From an uncultured Leptolyngbyaceae cyanobacterium (GTDB taxonomy: Bacteria > Cyanobacteriota > Cyanobacteriia > Leptolyngbyales > Leptolyngbyaceae), in contig CALIDI010000024.1 of assembly GCA_938023035.1 (NCBI GenBank), positions 43,917 to 107,916 on the forward strand: DNA of 64,000 nt, read 5' to 3'. Under the pieces are notes generated by a model. That model worked only from the letters and a program-made list of their open reading frames with translations, was not told the origin of the DNA and did no database searches. A program made the position numbers and the translations under genes. Below are positions 26,814 through 36,030 of this stretch, piece by piece; the first letter of the stretch is position 1; each line of letters starts with the position of its first letter.

Positions 26814-29051
26814 ATGCCCTGGATCAATCGCCGCCATTTTTTGCAGTTTGCTGGCTCAACCCTGGCTAGCATTGGCTTAAGCCAGTTGGATCTGCTACGC
26901 CAGGGAAATCGCTATGGGCGAGTGCTGGCCCAGGGTAGCCGCGGTCGCAAGTTAGCCCTACTGGTGGGAATCAATCAGTATCCAGATGGTGTGGGTTCTC
27001 TCAATGGCTGCTTGACGGATATCGAGCTGCAACGGGAGTTACTGGTGCATCGGTATGGCTTCAATCCAGCCGACATTCTCATCGTTAGTGATACTGAAGG
27101 TCTCAAGCCTGATCGAGCGACCATTTTAGCCGCCTTTCAAACACATTTAATCGATCAGGCCAAACCAGATGACGTCGTTGTTTTTCACTTCTCAGGGCAT
27201 GGCTCTCTGGTCAAAGATCCTAAACCAGTGCCCAAATTGCTGATTAATCAAAATGGGCAACTGACAGTAGTAGAAAATAATGAGGGATTGAATGGAACGT
27301 TAATTCCTAGAGATCGCTACACAGATGATTCAAATACTGTGCAAGATATTATGGGCAAGACGCTCTTTCTGATGACCTATGCCCTCAAAACCGATCAGGT
27401 CACTGTGTTGCTAGACAGTTGCCACTCTGGAGGTGGCATTCGGGGAAACCTGCGATTTCGCACGGCGAGTTCTCGTCAGGGAGACTCGGATTTATCTTCG
27501 CCTAGTGAAGCGGAGGTCGAGCTTCAAAACCGTTTAATGGCAGATTTGAAGCTTTCGGAGGAAACTCTGCAACAGTTACGACAGCAGGGGATTGCTAAAG
27601 GGGTCGCGATCGGCTCGGCCCATTATGATCAACTGGCGGCAGATGTCCCTTTTGACAATGAATCTTTCTACGCGGGGGCCTTTACCTATCTGCTGACCCG
27701 GTATCTCTGGCAACAATCGGCTAACGAGTCTGTTGGTATGGTGTTTGCGAATTTACGCCGCAGTGCACGGGATGTCTCCAATCGTATGGTTAGCCAGGAG
27801 CCGCTGATGGCTGCCAATCCAGCGGGCAACGGGGAAAAACCGACCTATTTTGTGCAGCCCCAAGTGGCTTTTGCTGAGGCGGTTGTGCGTTCTGTTAGCC
27901 CTAGGGGCGAGATTCAGTACTGGCTGGGGGGCGTTTCGTCGATTAATCTCAGTGCCAATCAGAACGGTTCTATTTTTAGCGCGATCGATGCCACTGGCAA
28001 AGAAATTGCCCAAATTGAACAAACCTCGCGTTCTGGCTTAATTGCCATAGGTCGGCTGAAGGGTGGCAACTTGGCGGCGATTCAACCGGGTACGTTACTC
28101 CGTGAGCAGGTGCGGGGCTTGCCAGTGGATCTCAAACTGCGGGTGGGGCTGGATCCCTCCCTGGGGGAAGATTTAGCGGTTGTTAAAGCCAGATTGCAAA
28201 CCCTCAGTCGTATCCAAGTTGTGAATTCGACCCAAAGCATGAACTACCGCATTGGGCGGATGACGGCGGCTTACCAAACCCAGGTCTACCAGCGTGCTGG
28301 TATGCCTTTACCCGCCGTGGGGAGTATGGGTCTTTTTACGGCTGACTTACGTCCGTTAACTGCGACTTTTGCGGCCCCTGAGGAATCGGCGGAACAGGCG
28401 GTTGGCCGGTTACGCATTCCGCTAATGAATTTTTTGGCCGCAGAAATCATTAAGGCTATCGGTGGAGAGGATGGCCTCCAGAGGGGGCCGGCCCGTGGCT
28501 TAACTGTGACGGTGAATGCAAAGGACGGCGCGGCGCACCAAGCTGATTCCATGCGGTTGCCCACTGGTACTCGTGTACAAATCGCGGTAAAAAATAGGGG
28601 CGATCGCCCGGTTTTTGTCGCCGTGCTTTCAATCGGGGATGCAGGGACATTGCGTACCTTATTTCCCTGGGTAGAAACCTCTGAAGGACAGGAGCGCCTG
28701 GCCGTTGGAGCCGCCCTAGATCTGGGAGAAGTCTTTATCCTGGGAGGCCCAGGCTTGCTGGAGGTGATGGTGCTTTCGAGCGTAGAGCCCCTTCAGGATT
28801 TTCTCAGAGCCATCAAGGCGATTGGGGCGCAACAGCGGGGAGTTTCTTCAAGCCGTGGCCCTGCGCGCGCGGCCTTTAATGCCGATGATGCGACGACTAT
28901 TGCGGCGGCCCTCCTGGGCAATATTGACCAAAATACCCGCTCTACTCGCTCTACAGCGGTGAATCCAACCATTGCGGCTGTGGATGCTAGTCGCTATCGG
29001 GTGACGACAACAGTGATTGAGGTCGTTCCTGCCAGTTACGTCATCCTTTAA
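26814..29051 (+). CDS. Tat-exported caspase-family (metacaspase-like) protein with DUF4384
   Basis: 745 aa from ATG 26814, chosen over TTG 26808. NRRHFLQFAGSTLASIG is a twin-arginine signal. The p20-like peptidase C14 domain spans about 45-330. The catalytic pair is His129 (HFSGHG) and Cys203 (LLDSCHSGGG), and both are intact, so it should be an active cysteine peptidase, probably cleaving after basic residues as metacaspases do. Residues about 520-660 look like DUF4384 (GTRVQIAVKNRGDRPVFVAVLSI), a beta domain often attached to such peptidases. The final 38 nt of coding sequence before PASYVIL are copied just past the stop codon. Confidence 0.87.
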   Translation: MPWINRRHFLQFAGSTLASIGLSQLDLLRQGNRYGRVLAQGSRGRKLALLVGINQYPDGVGSLNGCLTDIELQRELLVHRYGFNPADILIVSDTEGLKPDRATILAAFQTHLIDQAKPDDVVVFHFSGHGSLVKDPKPVPKLLINQNGQLTVVENNEGLNGTLIPRDRYTDDSNTVQDIMGKTLFLMTYALKTDQVTVLLDSCHSGGGIRGNLRFRTASSRQGDSDLSSPSEAEVELQNRLMADLKLSEETLQQLRQQGIAKGVAIGSAHYDQLAADVPFDNESFYAGAFTYLLTRYLWQQSANESVGMVFANLRRSARDVSNRMVSQEPLMAANPAGNGEKPTYFVQPQVAFAEAVVRSVSPRGEIQYWLGGVSSINLSANQNGSIFSAIDATGKEIAQIEQTSRSGLIAIGRLKGGNLAAIQPGTLLREQVRGLPVDLKLRVGLDPSLGEDLAVVKARLQTLSRIQVVNSTQSMNYRIGRMTAAYQTQVYQRAGMPLPAVGSMGLFTADLRPLTATFAAPEESAEQAVGRLRIPLMNFLAAEIIKAIGGEDGLQRGPARGLTVTVNAKDGAAHQADSMRLPTGTRVQIAVKNRGDRPVFVAVLSIGDAGTLRTLFPWVETSEGQERLAVGAALDLGEVFILGGPGLLEVMVLSSVEPLQDFLRAIKAIGAQQRGVSSSRGPARAAFNADDATTIAAALLGNIDQNTRSTRSTAVNPTIAAVDASRYRVTTTVIEVVPASYVIL

Positions 29052-29104
29052 GATCCAATGCGCCGAATCGGGTGACGACAACAGTGATTGAGGTCGTTCC
29101 TGCC
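28996..29104. repeat. 38-nt direct repeat spanning the caspase gene end, period 71
   Basis: Copy 1 (28996-29033) encodes the residues RVTTTVIEVVPA near the protein C-terminus. Copy 2 (29067-29104) is identical in all 38 bases and lies after the stop codon. The spacer of 33 nt includes the true stop. Confidence 0.95.
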
Positions 29105-29546
29105 TAGGGGCGCGATCGCCCGGTGGCTGAATCTACTATGGCCATTGCTATGTGGGGTGGGGCACCTTATCGGTTACAAACCCATCGCTTGCTGTCCTAT
29201 TGACTCTGTTTTCTATCTTCGATTCCCTGTCCACTACCATAGGAGTTAGGCAAAAGCACTGTGCCCCCCAGCTAGGGGTTCCCCCCTGTGTCGTTTTGGT
29301 TACGCGGGATTTATGGCGCTGTGCCCCCCAGCCAGGGGTTCTCCTCTTGGTCGTCGTACCCTCTGTTTAATATGATTTGCTGCCATGCGGATGTTTTCAG
29401 AAGAGCAATTGCCTTAAGCTAGATTCACCCAGTGTTTGTTTTTATGCTGTTTCAGTCGATGACGATGGGCGCACAACTCAGGGCAACTCCTGGTTTTTAC
29501 CCAAGTTGCGGTGCGGCTCACACCCCTTCCTACCTGATCCTTACGA
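29052..29546. other. Gene-free stretch before cikA
   Basis: 495 bp without a credible gene. Besides the duplicated caspase tail (to 29104) it holds an imperfect repeat pair at 29257-29354. The cikA promoter should be here; none was recognised with confidence. Confidence 0.6.
29257..29354. repeat. Imperfect 38-nt direct repeat pair, period 60
   Basis: Copies at 29257-29294 and 29317-29354 share CTGTGCCCCCCAG, AGGGGTTC and a TCG-containing tail. The spacer is 22 nt. Identity is about 80 percent. Confidence 0.75.
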
Positions 29547-31922
29547 ATGACACCAAACCTTGCCTCCGGGCTCAGCACTATCCTGCCAGCTAGCGTTGTT
29601 TCCCAAATTGGTCGCGCCTTAACCCAAACAGGGCAAGCAACAGGGGATGCTTCAGGGGGGGCTTGCTGCCTGGTGTTAACAGAAAAGGATGTTCCTGCTG
29701 GCTCTACCCCTTTGCCCTGGGAAGGTTTTTTGGTGGTGGTGTCTCGATCTTTTAGTGGTTTGCTCATGCACCGGGTTCCTAGGGCGGAAGCAAGGCAAAG
29801 GGCACGGCTGCCGGCAATGCAACAAATTTACTTGACCTTTGAACCGGGGGCGATCGCTGATTTTCTCGCTCAGATCACGGCTGTTCCTGACCTTCAGCCC
29901 CATGTGCAGGAGCCATTGCAGCAATTTGGCAAAGAGATTTGTCCCAATAATGCCCAACTTCAGAGCGCCTTCACGGTTCGATTGCTGAATTTAATCAGTG
30001 CTGCTGAGCGCCAGGATTTGACGTCGGCAGATCCGGCACTTTCGCCAGGGGTCGTTGACCCAGACCCGCATCCCCGATCAATTGCGGAACAAGTGCAGCA
30101 AGAGCGTATCCTCAACCAAGTTACCAGCCAAATTCGCCAGAGCATTGAGTTGAGCCAAATTCTGACAACGGCGGTGGAGCAGGTTCAGCAGGCCCTCGGA
30201 GCGGATCGGGTGGTCATCTATGAGTTTAATCAGATGGCCCTAGCAGAGTTAGAACGACCATCGCTGCGTTCTACCCTGCTGAACCCGTTACCGATTGGGC
30301 AGATTCGTTATGAGGCGCGGCATCACACGCTTCCTAGTGTGCTCAACCTGACCGAAGAAGCCTATTGCTTTGTCGAAGGCAGTGATTATCGCGAAAAATA
30401 TCGCCAGGGTAATATTTTGTCGGTGGCGGATATCAAAACTCAATTTGTCGATTCGCCCTGTTTAGTTGGGTTGCTACGGCGGGCACAGGTGCGGGCCAAG
30501 CTCGTGGTTCCTATTATTGTGCAGGGCAATCTGTGGGGGTTGCTAATTGCCCATCAAACAACGCCGCGCCAATGGCAGCTCAGCGAACAATCTTTTTTGC
30601 AGGAAGTGTCTGAGCAGTTGGCGATCGCAATTCACCAGGCTAACCTCTATGCCCAACTCCAAGATCAAAAAATACTCTTGGAGAAATTTAACGAACAGCG
30701 CACCCAAGAACTTTACGATGCGCTAGAAGCTGCTGAGGCAGCAAGTCTGGCCAAAAGCGAATTTTTGGCATTGGTCAGCCACGAATTGCGCACTCCCCTG
30801 ACCTGCATTATTGGCATGACGAATACTCTCATGCGCATGCAAACTCAGCCTAACCGAGAAGGGCAACTTGCACCCGAACGGGTACAGCAATATCTCGGCA
30901 CCATTCAAGCTAGTGGAGAACACCTGCTGCAACTAGTGAATGATATTTTAGAGATTTCGGATGTTGAGGCTGGCAGAGCGGTTTTGAATCTACAGACCTT
31001 TTCTTTAAGCCACCTCGCCCGGGAGTGCCTCCAACTCTGTCAGGAAAATGCCCATCGCCGCCGGATTCTTCTGGAGTTTGACAATCGCTTGCCTGAGCCG
31101 AGTTTAGGGCCGTCAAAGCCAACGTCAGATATGTTCTGCGCCGATGCCCGGAGGGTACGTCAGATTTTATTAAATTTGTTGAGTAACGCGATCAAATTTA
31201 CCCCGACACAGGGCCAAGTCACCCTGCGGTTGTGGCGCGAAGAGCATCTGGCCATCTTTCAAGTTGAAGATACAGGCATTGGGATTGCGGAAGAACAGCG
31301 ATCGCTGCTGTTTCGTAAATTTCAGCAAGTGGATATGTCCGTCCAACGAGCCTATGAAGGGCTGGGGCTGGGGTTAGCTCTGACCAAGCACTTGATTGAT
31401 TTACATGGTGGGCGCATTGATGTAGAGTCTGTCGTCAATGTTGGCTCAACCTTTACGGTCTGGCTGCCTGATCAGCAGTTGGAACGGAGCGTCGTCGAGA
31501 CTGCCGCGGCTCCTGCCTGTAAGTTGGCCACCCGGCGAGAACGAGTTGCCCTGATTGAAGGAAATGAGATGTTAGCTGACCTGATTTGCAATCTCCTCAC
31601 GACCGCTGGCTATCAGGTTGTCTGGCTTGTCAATGCCCTGATGGCAGTTCCCCAAATTGAAATCTCTCAGCCAGCCCTAGTCTTGCTGAGCAGCCAGCCA
31701 ACCGATATGAGTGCCAGGGAGCTACTGCAAGAGCTACAGAGGCTAGCAACGCCCCCAAAAGTATTAATGTTGCTACAGCCAGGAGAATCTTTGGAGCAAT
31801 GGTTAGCCGCAGGGGCGATGGATGGCTTAGTTGGAGCATTTACCCAACCAGAGCAGTTGCTCACAAAAGTTGCCGCCTGCCTAGAGTTAGACAATGCAGT
31901 GATAGGGAAGAGTGCATCCTAG
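29547..31922 (+). CDS. cikA: CikA-type circadian input histidine kinase
   Basis: 791 aa with the CikA layout: N-terminal domain of about 180 residues, GAF (about 188-365), HisKA with phospho-acceptor His412 (LVSHELRTPLT), HATPase (about 530-642; N-box NLLSNAIKF, DTGIGI, GLGLGLAL), and a C-terminal receiver-like domain (about 665-782). In that last domain the position of the phospho-Asp is LLSSQP (Ser715/Ser716), so it is a pseudo-receiver, as in CikA, where it binds the clock protein KaiB and quinones. There are no transmembrane segments. No kai genes are nearby. An ordinary GAF hybrid kinase is the alternative, but the missing Asp and domain order favour CikA. Confidence 0.72.
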   Translation: MTPNLASGLSTILPASVVSQIGRALTQTGQATGDASGGACCLVLTEKDVPAGSTPLPWEGFLVVVSRSFSGLLMHRVPRAEARQRARLPAMQQIYLTFEPGAIADFLAQITAVPDLQPHVQEPLQQFGKEICPNNAQLQSAFTVRLLNLISAAERQDLTSADPALSPGVVDPDPHPRSIAEQVQQERILNQVTSQIRQSIELSQILTTAVEQVQQALGADRVVIYEFNQMALAELERPSLRSTLLNPLPIGQIRYEARHHTLPSVLNLTEEAYCFVEGSDYREKYRQGNILSVADIKTQFVDSPCLVGLLRRAQVRAKLVVPIIVQGNLWGLLIAHQTTPRQWQLSEQSFLQEVSEQLAIAIHQANLYAQLQDQKILLEKFNEQRTQELYDALEAAEAASLAKSEFLALVSHELRTPLTCIIGMTNTLMRMQTQPNREGQLAPERVQQYLGTIQASGEHLLQLVNDILEISDVEAGRAVLNLQTFSLSHLARECLQLCQENAHRRRILLEFDNRLPEPSLGPSKPTSDMFCADARRVRQILLNLLSNAIKFTPTQGQVTLRLWREEHLAIFQVEDTGIGIAEEQRSLLFRKFQQVDMSVQRAYEGLGLGLALTKHLIDLHGGRIDVESVVNVGSTFTVWLPDQQLERSVVETAAAPACKLATRRERVALIEGNEMLADLICNLLTTAGYQVVWLVNALMAVPQIEISQPALVLLSSQPTDMSARELLQELQRLATPPKVLMLLQPGESLEQWLAAGAMDGLVGAFTQPEQLLTKVAACLELDNAVIGKSAS

Positions 31923-31931
31923 TTTCGTAAC

Positions 31932-31949
31932 CCGCCCTGCGGGAAACAG
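31932..31949. terminator. Short hairpin between convergent genes
   Basis: CCCGC and GCGGG form a 5-bp stem with a 3-nt loop in the 28-nt gap between cikA and the convergent SLH/TPR gene. It has no T-run; possible bidirectional end signal. Confidence 0.3.
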
Positions 31950-31950
31950 G

Positions 31951-34518
31951 CTACCCCTCTCCTTTCACGGCTGCGGGTTTGGAGGGTTCTAGTTGTTTCA
32001 ACAGAGCTTCGCGGGCCTGTTGAACCAGGGGAAGATCGGGGTTGAGTTGGAGTGCTTTGTCGAGGGCGGCGATCGCTGCTTCGTACTGTTGAACCTGTTG
32101 CAAAGCAATGCCCTGCCCTGCCCAGGCAAAGGCATCTTTAGCATTGAGCTGAGTAGCCCGCTGATAAGATTTGATCGCTTCTGAAGGTCGCTTTAGGGCA
32201 AGGAGGGCTACGCCCCGGTTATACCAACCGACCGCCGATTTCGGGTCAATGGTCACAGCGCGATCCGCCGAGTCTCGAGCTTCTTCATACTGGCCCATTT
32301 GCCAGAGCGCCGCACTGCGATTAACCCAGATATCAGCTAGGGTCGGCTTATCATTTTGGTTGACATCGCCTTTGAGGGCCTGGTCATAGGCGGCGATCGC
32401 CGCTTCATACTGCTTCATCGAACGCAGAATGCGCCCCTTATTAAACCACCCCTGGGAATAATCCGGCTTGATGGCAACCGCCTTCTCCACCGTGGCTAAG
32501 GCTTGGGCAAAATCCTCCATGCGCCACAAGGTTACAGCCCGATTACTGTAAGCTTCGGCAAAATCAGGTTTGAGGGCAATAGCCCGATCTGCCGATGCAA
32601 TCGCCTCTTCAAAGCGTCCGCTACCCGCCAGAGCCACGCCCCGCTGATCCCAGGCATAGGCAACCCCCAGATCGCCCCAACGGCCATCCCCACCAATGGC
32701 CTGGTCGCAGGCAGTCACGGCCTCGGCATAGCTACCGAGACGATTGAGGGCAGCGCCCCGCAACACCAGGGCCAGAGCAAAATTAGGACTCACTTTCAGG
32801 GCCTGGTTATAGGCGGCTAAAGCATCCGCATGGTTCCCCAGACGGGCCAATAGTTGGCCCTGCTTTGTCCAGGTCGCCGCATCCTTGGGGTTTAGTTCCA
32901 GTGCCCGGTCATAGGCCGAAATCGCTTCATTGAATCTCTCCTGGCGAGTCAGTACCAGGGCACGGTTCAACCAGGCGATGGCGGGCGATCGCTCACCCCA
33001 GATTTGATTGAGCTCGAGGGCGCGATCGCAGGTAGCCAAAGCCGCAGCCTGATCGCCTAATTCAGATTGCACACGACATTGCTCTGTCCAGATTTCAGAA
33101 CTATTGGGGTTAAATACTAAAGCCCGCTGATAGGCGGCTAAAGCCTCTTCATTGCGACCCAAGCGTTTCAAGGCGGTGCCCTTTGCAAACCAGGCGATCG
33201 CCGGGGTCAGAATGCCCCAATTTTGATCGAGGGTGAGAGCGGCATCACAGGCCAATAGAGCCTGTTCCTGCTGGTTCAAAGCCGATAGAACCTGACAACG
33301 GCGGGTATGAATTTCTGCCGTGGGAGTAGCCAGGGCTAAGGCACGATCATAGGAGGCGAGAGCTTCCGTATAGTTTTTAGCCTGCATCAAAAGATTGCCG
33401 CGAATCGCCCAAATCGCTGCCTCTTTAGGCTTTGCAGTGAGAATCTGGTCGCAGGCAGCCAGGGCTTTTGCTAACTCTGCCGGGTGATTCACACAGAGGG
33501 AATACCAGTACTCGTTGAAATTTTGGGAGCGATCGCCCGTAACCAGATTTTCTAAATTGGAATGGATCGGGGTCGGTTGTGGTACCCCAGAATCTACCGG
33601 CGCACTCGGCTCCACAAGGGGTGAGGTGGGCATAGCCAGGGCGGGTATGGCTGGCAGGGTAACCGGTGCCGGTGCCGAGGGTGCCGGCTGATCTGGGCGA
33701 AGCCGATACCGTTGGGCAATTTCTCCAGCCGGCTGTGATTGAGTGCTCGACTTAGGTTCTGCCATCGCAGCACCAGACGACTCGGCGGCTGACTGGGCAA
33801 TATTCGCTTCTTTCAAACGATTGGGAGTTTCTGGGGGCGGCTCTGGCATCTTGGGCGGGGGCACCACGCCGGCCTGAGCTAATGCCTGATAGACAAAGAG
33901 GGCCGCCTCTGCCCGTGTTAAAGGGGCTGTTTGCAGAGACGAGGGAGGGGGTGCCAACCGCTTGGCAGAAGACCCCGGCCCCTGGCTGGCTGGCTGGGGT
34001 AAACTCTGTCGCAGTGCCCGTAGACTCTCGGCACTTAAATCTGCCGCCAGCAACGTTGGTAAAGGTAGGGATTTGGCATCTGATAGTAAGCCCTGGGCAT
34101 AGCTCAGCCAGAGGTCGCCACCGTGTTGGGCCATGGCGGTCTTGACCATGGCCTGTAAATGCTCTGGGGCGATCGCAGCATCAGGACGAAACTGCCCATC
34201 ATCAAATCCACGGACGATTCCCTTGGCCTGGAGGATTTCAACAAAGGGTTGCGCCCAATGACCATGGATATCTGTAAGACGAGTCGCCAGTGCTGGAGCG
34301 GTACTCACCTCCGGCGGGGCGATCTCAGCGCGACTGACACTGACACTCGTTAACGCCGTTAACGCTTCTGTCTGGGCCGTCGCCTGCGTGGTTGGAACCG
34401 ATGGCTTAACCGCTGATTGCGGCTTTGCAGTGGGTGGCGATTTCTCCGAGGTTGCCGGGGTAAGATCAAGAGCAGTGAGAGCTGCCAACGTCCATAGAGC
34501 AACGGTTGACGCATCCAT
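31951..34518 (-). CDS. SLH-domain and TPR-repeat protein
   Basis: 855 aa from ATG 34518, preceded by GGAG at 8 nt. A short hydrophobic start is followed by a Thr/Pro/Ala-rich linker, one clear SLH module at about 85-130 (LTDIHGHWAQPFVEILQAKG, then GFDDGQFRPDAAI) and a weaker second. After a Pro-rich spacer, residues about 335-845 hold some 13 TPR units (for example EALASYDRALAL, EAISAYDRALELNPKD). SLH modules anchor proteins to the cell wall or bind outer-membrane porin partners. The protein is probably a periplasmic scaffold. The classical signal peptide is weak, so localisation is uncertain. Confidence 0.8.
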   Translation of the reverse strand: MDASTVALWTLAALTALDLTPATSEKSPPTAKPQSAVKPSVPTTQATAQTEALTALTSVSVSRAEIAPPEVSTAPALATRLTDIHGHWAQPFVEILQAKGIVRGFDDGQFRPDAAIAPEHLQAMVKTAMAQHGGDLWLSYAQGLLSDAKSLPLPTLLAADLSAESLRALRQSLPQPASQGPGSSAKRLAPPPSSLQTAPLTRAEAALFVYQALAQAGVVPPPKMPEPPPETPNRLKEANIAQSAAESSGAAMAEPKSSTQSQPAGEIAQRYRLRPDQPAPSAPAPVTLPAIPALAMPTSPLVEPSAPVDSGVPQPTPIHSNLENLVTGDRSQNFNEYWYSLCVNHPAELAKALAACDQILTAKPKEAAIWAIRGNLLMQAKNYTEALASYDRALALATPTAEIHTRRCQVLSALNQQEQALLACDAALTLDQNWGILTPAIAWFAKGTALKRLGRNEEALAAYQRALVFNPNSSEIWTEQCRVQSELGDQAAALATCDRALELNQIWGERSPAIAWLNRALVLTRQERFNEAISAYDRALELNPKDAATWTKQGQLLARLGNHADALAAYNQALKVSPNFALALVLRGAALNRLGSYAEAVTACDQAIGGDGRWGDLGVAYAWDQRGVALAGSGRFEEAIASADRAIALKPDFAEAYSNRAVTLWRMEDFAQALATVEKAVAIKPDYSQGWFNKGRILRSMKQYEAAIAAYDQALKGDVNQNDKPTLADIWVNRSAALWQMGQYEEARDSADRAVTIDPKSAVGWYNRGVALLALKRPSEAIKSYQRATQLNAKDAFAWAGQGIALQQVQQYEAAIAALDKALQLNPDLPLVQQAREALLKQLEPSKPAAVKGEG

Positions 34519-34998
34519 AGGTGACTCCGCATACAGCTTAGACAAGATAGAGAGCGAACCATCCTCTACTACTGAGTCAGAGGATGCTAACGCAGCTTAG
34601 GGTTGGGAAACTTGACACGCAAAGATCCTCCTTCCTGCCGTGCTTGTAACCTCTGCTTGGGGAGGAAGTAACGCTTCGACCTGAGCTGCCGCCACCAGAA
34701 CGCCACCCTTGAGACATTTCAGGAGACCTGATCGAGCTTCCTGGATAAGAGAACAGGGGCAACTCTGTCAAAATTGCCCAAACTCCCAAGAGCCAGCAAT
34801 TCTTCAGCCCGTTGGCAAAATGCACCTGTCGCAGGCACATTCTGAAAGCATGGGCCAGACAGTGGTGGCAGTAATTCCAGGCGGATGACTCAACGGCTTT
34901 GCCGACGTTGTCACGCGGATGATCGCTCTAGTTAAAACTTTCAGAAAAACTGTGAGCCAACCGGAATATTTGTCGGTTCTTTCAGCCTGTTCTTGAGA
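34519..34998. other. Gene-free stretch upstream of the SLH/TPR gene
   Basis: 480 bp with no credible gene on either strand. It should contain the minus-strand promoter for the SLH/TPR gene. Only short hairpins such as AACCG-N9-CGGTT near 34960 were noticed. Confidence 0.5.
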
Positions 34999-35133
34999 AT
35001 GAGCTATGCTGACTACGGGCAGATCTGGACAGATGGGCGAGAGCAAACCCTGCTGGATGCACTCCCTCTAGAATTGCAGCAGCCTTCAGCTTCCCTAACC
35101 CTGGCCAACTTTGCTAATAAGTGCTTCGGTTAA
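34999..35133 (+). CDS. Possible small protein, unknown
   Basis: 44 codons, ATG 34999 to TAA 35131. The peptide begins [20 protein letters not shown] and ends [12 protein letters not shown]. Its composition is protein-like rather than random, and GAG lies close upstream. I do not recognise it; it may be a real small protein or a fragment of a lost gene. Confidence 0.25.
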   Translation: MSYADYGQIWTDGREQTLLDALPLELQQPSASLTLANFANKCFG

Positions 35134-35215
35134 ATCGCTGGCTGAACGGCAAAGCGCACCTGCACCAGTCATCTGCCACCTTTGCTGGTTTTGCTTATCC
35201 AATAGGAGCGTTACT

Positions 35216-35746
35216 GTGAAGTCAATCCTGATTAGCTTAGGGGTAATGCTAGCGTGCGTTGTTCTGCTGGTTGTGGCTCAAGTTGTCAACAACCGGAGTA
35301 TCGCGATCGCAGCCCCCCTTGAAAGCACTGCCCCAACTCCAACTGTAGCCATAGCATCCAACCCCGGAGAGGAGCTAGTTTTAGCCCAAGCCCCCGAAGG
35401 AGAAAAGCGCGTGATCACAACCCCCTCTGGCCTTCAGTATGAAGAAATCACAGAAGGAACGGGGGCATCCCCAACCCCCGGACAAAAGGTCGTTGTTCAT
35501 TACACCGGCACCCTAGAAGATGGCACAGTGTTTGATAGCTCTCGCAAACGGGGACAGCCCTTTGAATTCAAGATTGGGGTCGGTCAAGTGATCAAAGGCT
35601 GGGATGAAGGTGTTGGCAGTATGAAAGTCGGCGGGCGCCGTAAGTTGATTATTCCTCCCGATCTAGGTTACGGCAGCCGGGGGGTTGGCCCGATTCCACC
35701 CAACTCCACCCTGATTTTTGATGTGGAACTCATCCGTGCAGCCTAG
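35216..35746 (+). CDS. FKBP-type peptidyl-prolyl isomerase, membrane-anchored or exported
   Basis: 176 aa from GTG 35216, chosen because AGGAG lies 8 nt upstream and the protein then begins with a hydrophobic helix ([21 protein letters not shown]). The earlier in-frame start at 35111 would bury that signal. After a low-complexity linker, residues about 72-176 are one FKBP domain ([51 protein letters not shown]). It catalyses cis-trans proline isomerisation in the periplasm or thylakoid lumen. Confidence 0.92.
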   Translation: MKSILISLGVMLACVVLLVVAQVVNNRSIAIAAPLESTAPTPTVAIASNPGEELVLAQAPEGEKRVITTPSGLQYEEITEGTGASPTPGQKVVVHYTGTLEDGTVFDSSRKRGQPFEFKIGVGQVIKGWDEGVGSMKVGGRRKLIIPPDLGYGSRGVGPIPPNSTLIFDVELIRAA

Positions 35747-36008
35747 GTTTTAGGATGTTTTAGCTCGTAAAACCCCACCATTAAAAATACATGAAGATAC
35801 AAAGGACACAGCGTCAGCGCTGAGTGTGCTCTAAGTGTCTGGGGGTTTTGTTGCAGGACAGTCACGAATTCGTTCACATTTCTTAGAGACTTTTCCTAGG
35901 AACTCAGTCATACAGAAATGCAGGGAAACACCTGAAGCTGACCCGTTAGATAGAGGTTCCCCACGCCCTGCCCCCCTTGGCTAATCCGCAACAAACAAGA
36001 TACCAACA

Positions 36009-36030
36009 AGGGTGTAGCAGGCTACGCCCT
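36009..36030. terminator. Hairpin at the 3' end of the methylase gene
   Basis: AGGGTGTAGC and GCTACGCCCT pair over 10 bp with one G-T wobble and a minimal loop. It overlaps the methylase stop codon. There is no long T-run. Possible terminator for either convergent transcript. Confidence 0.4.
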
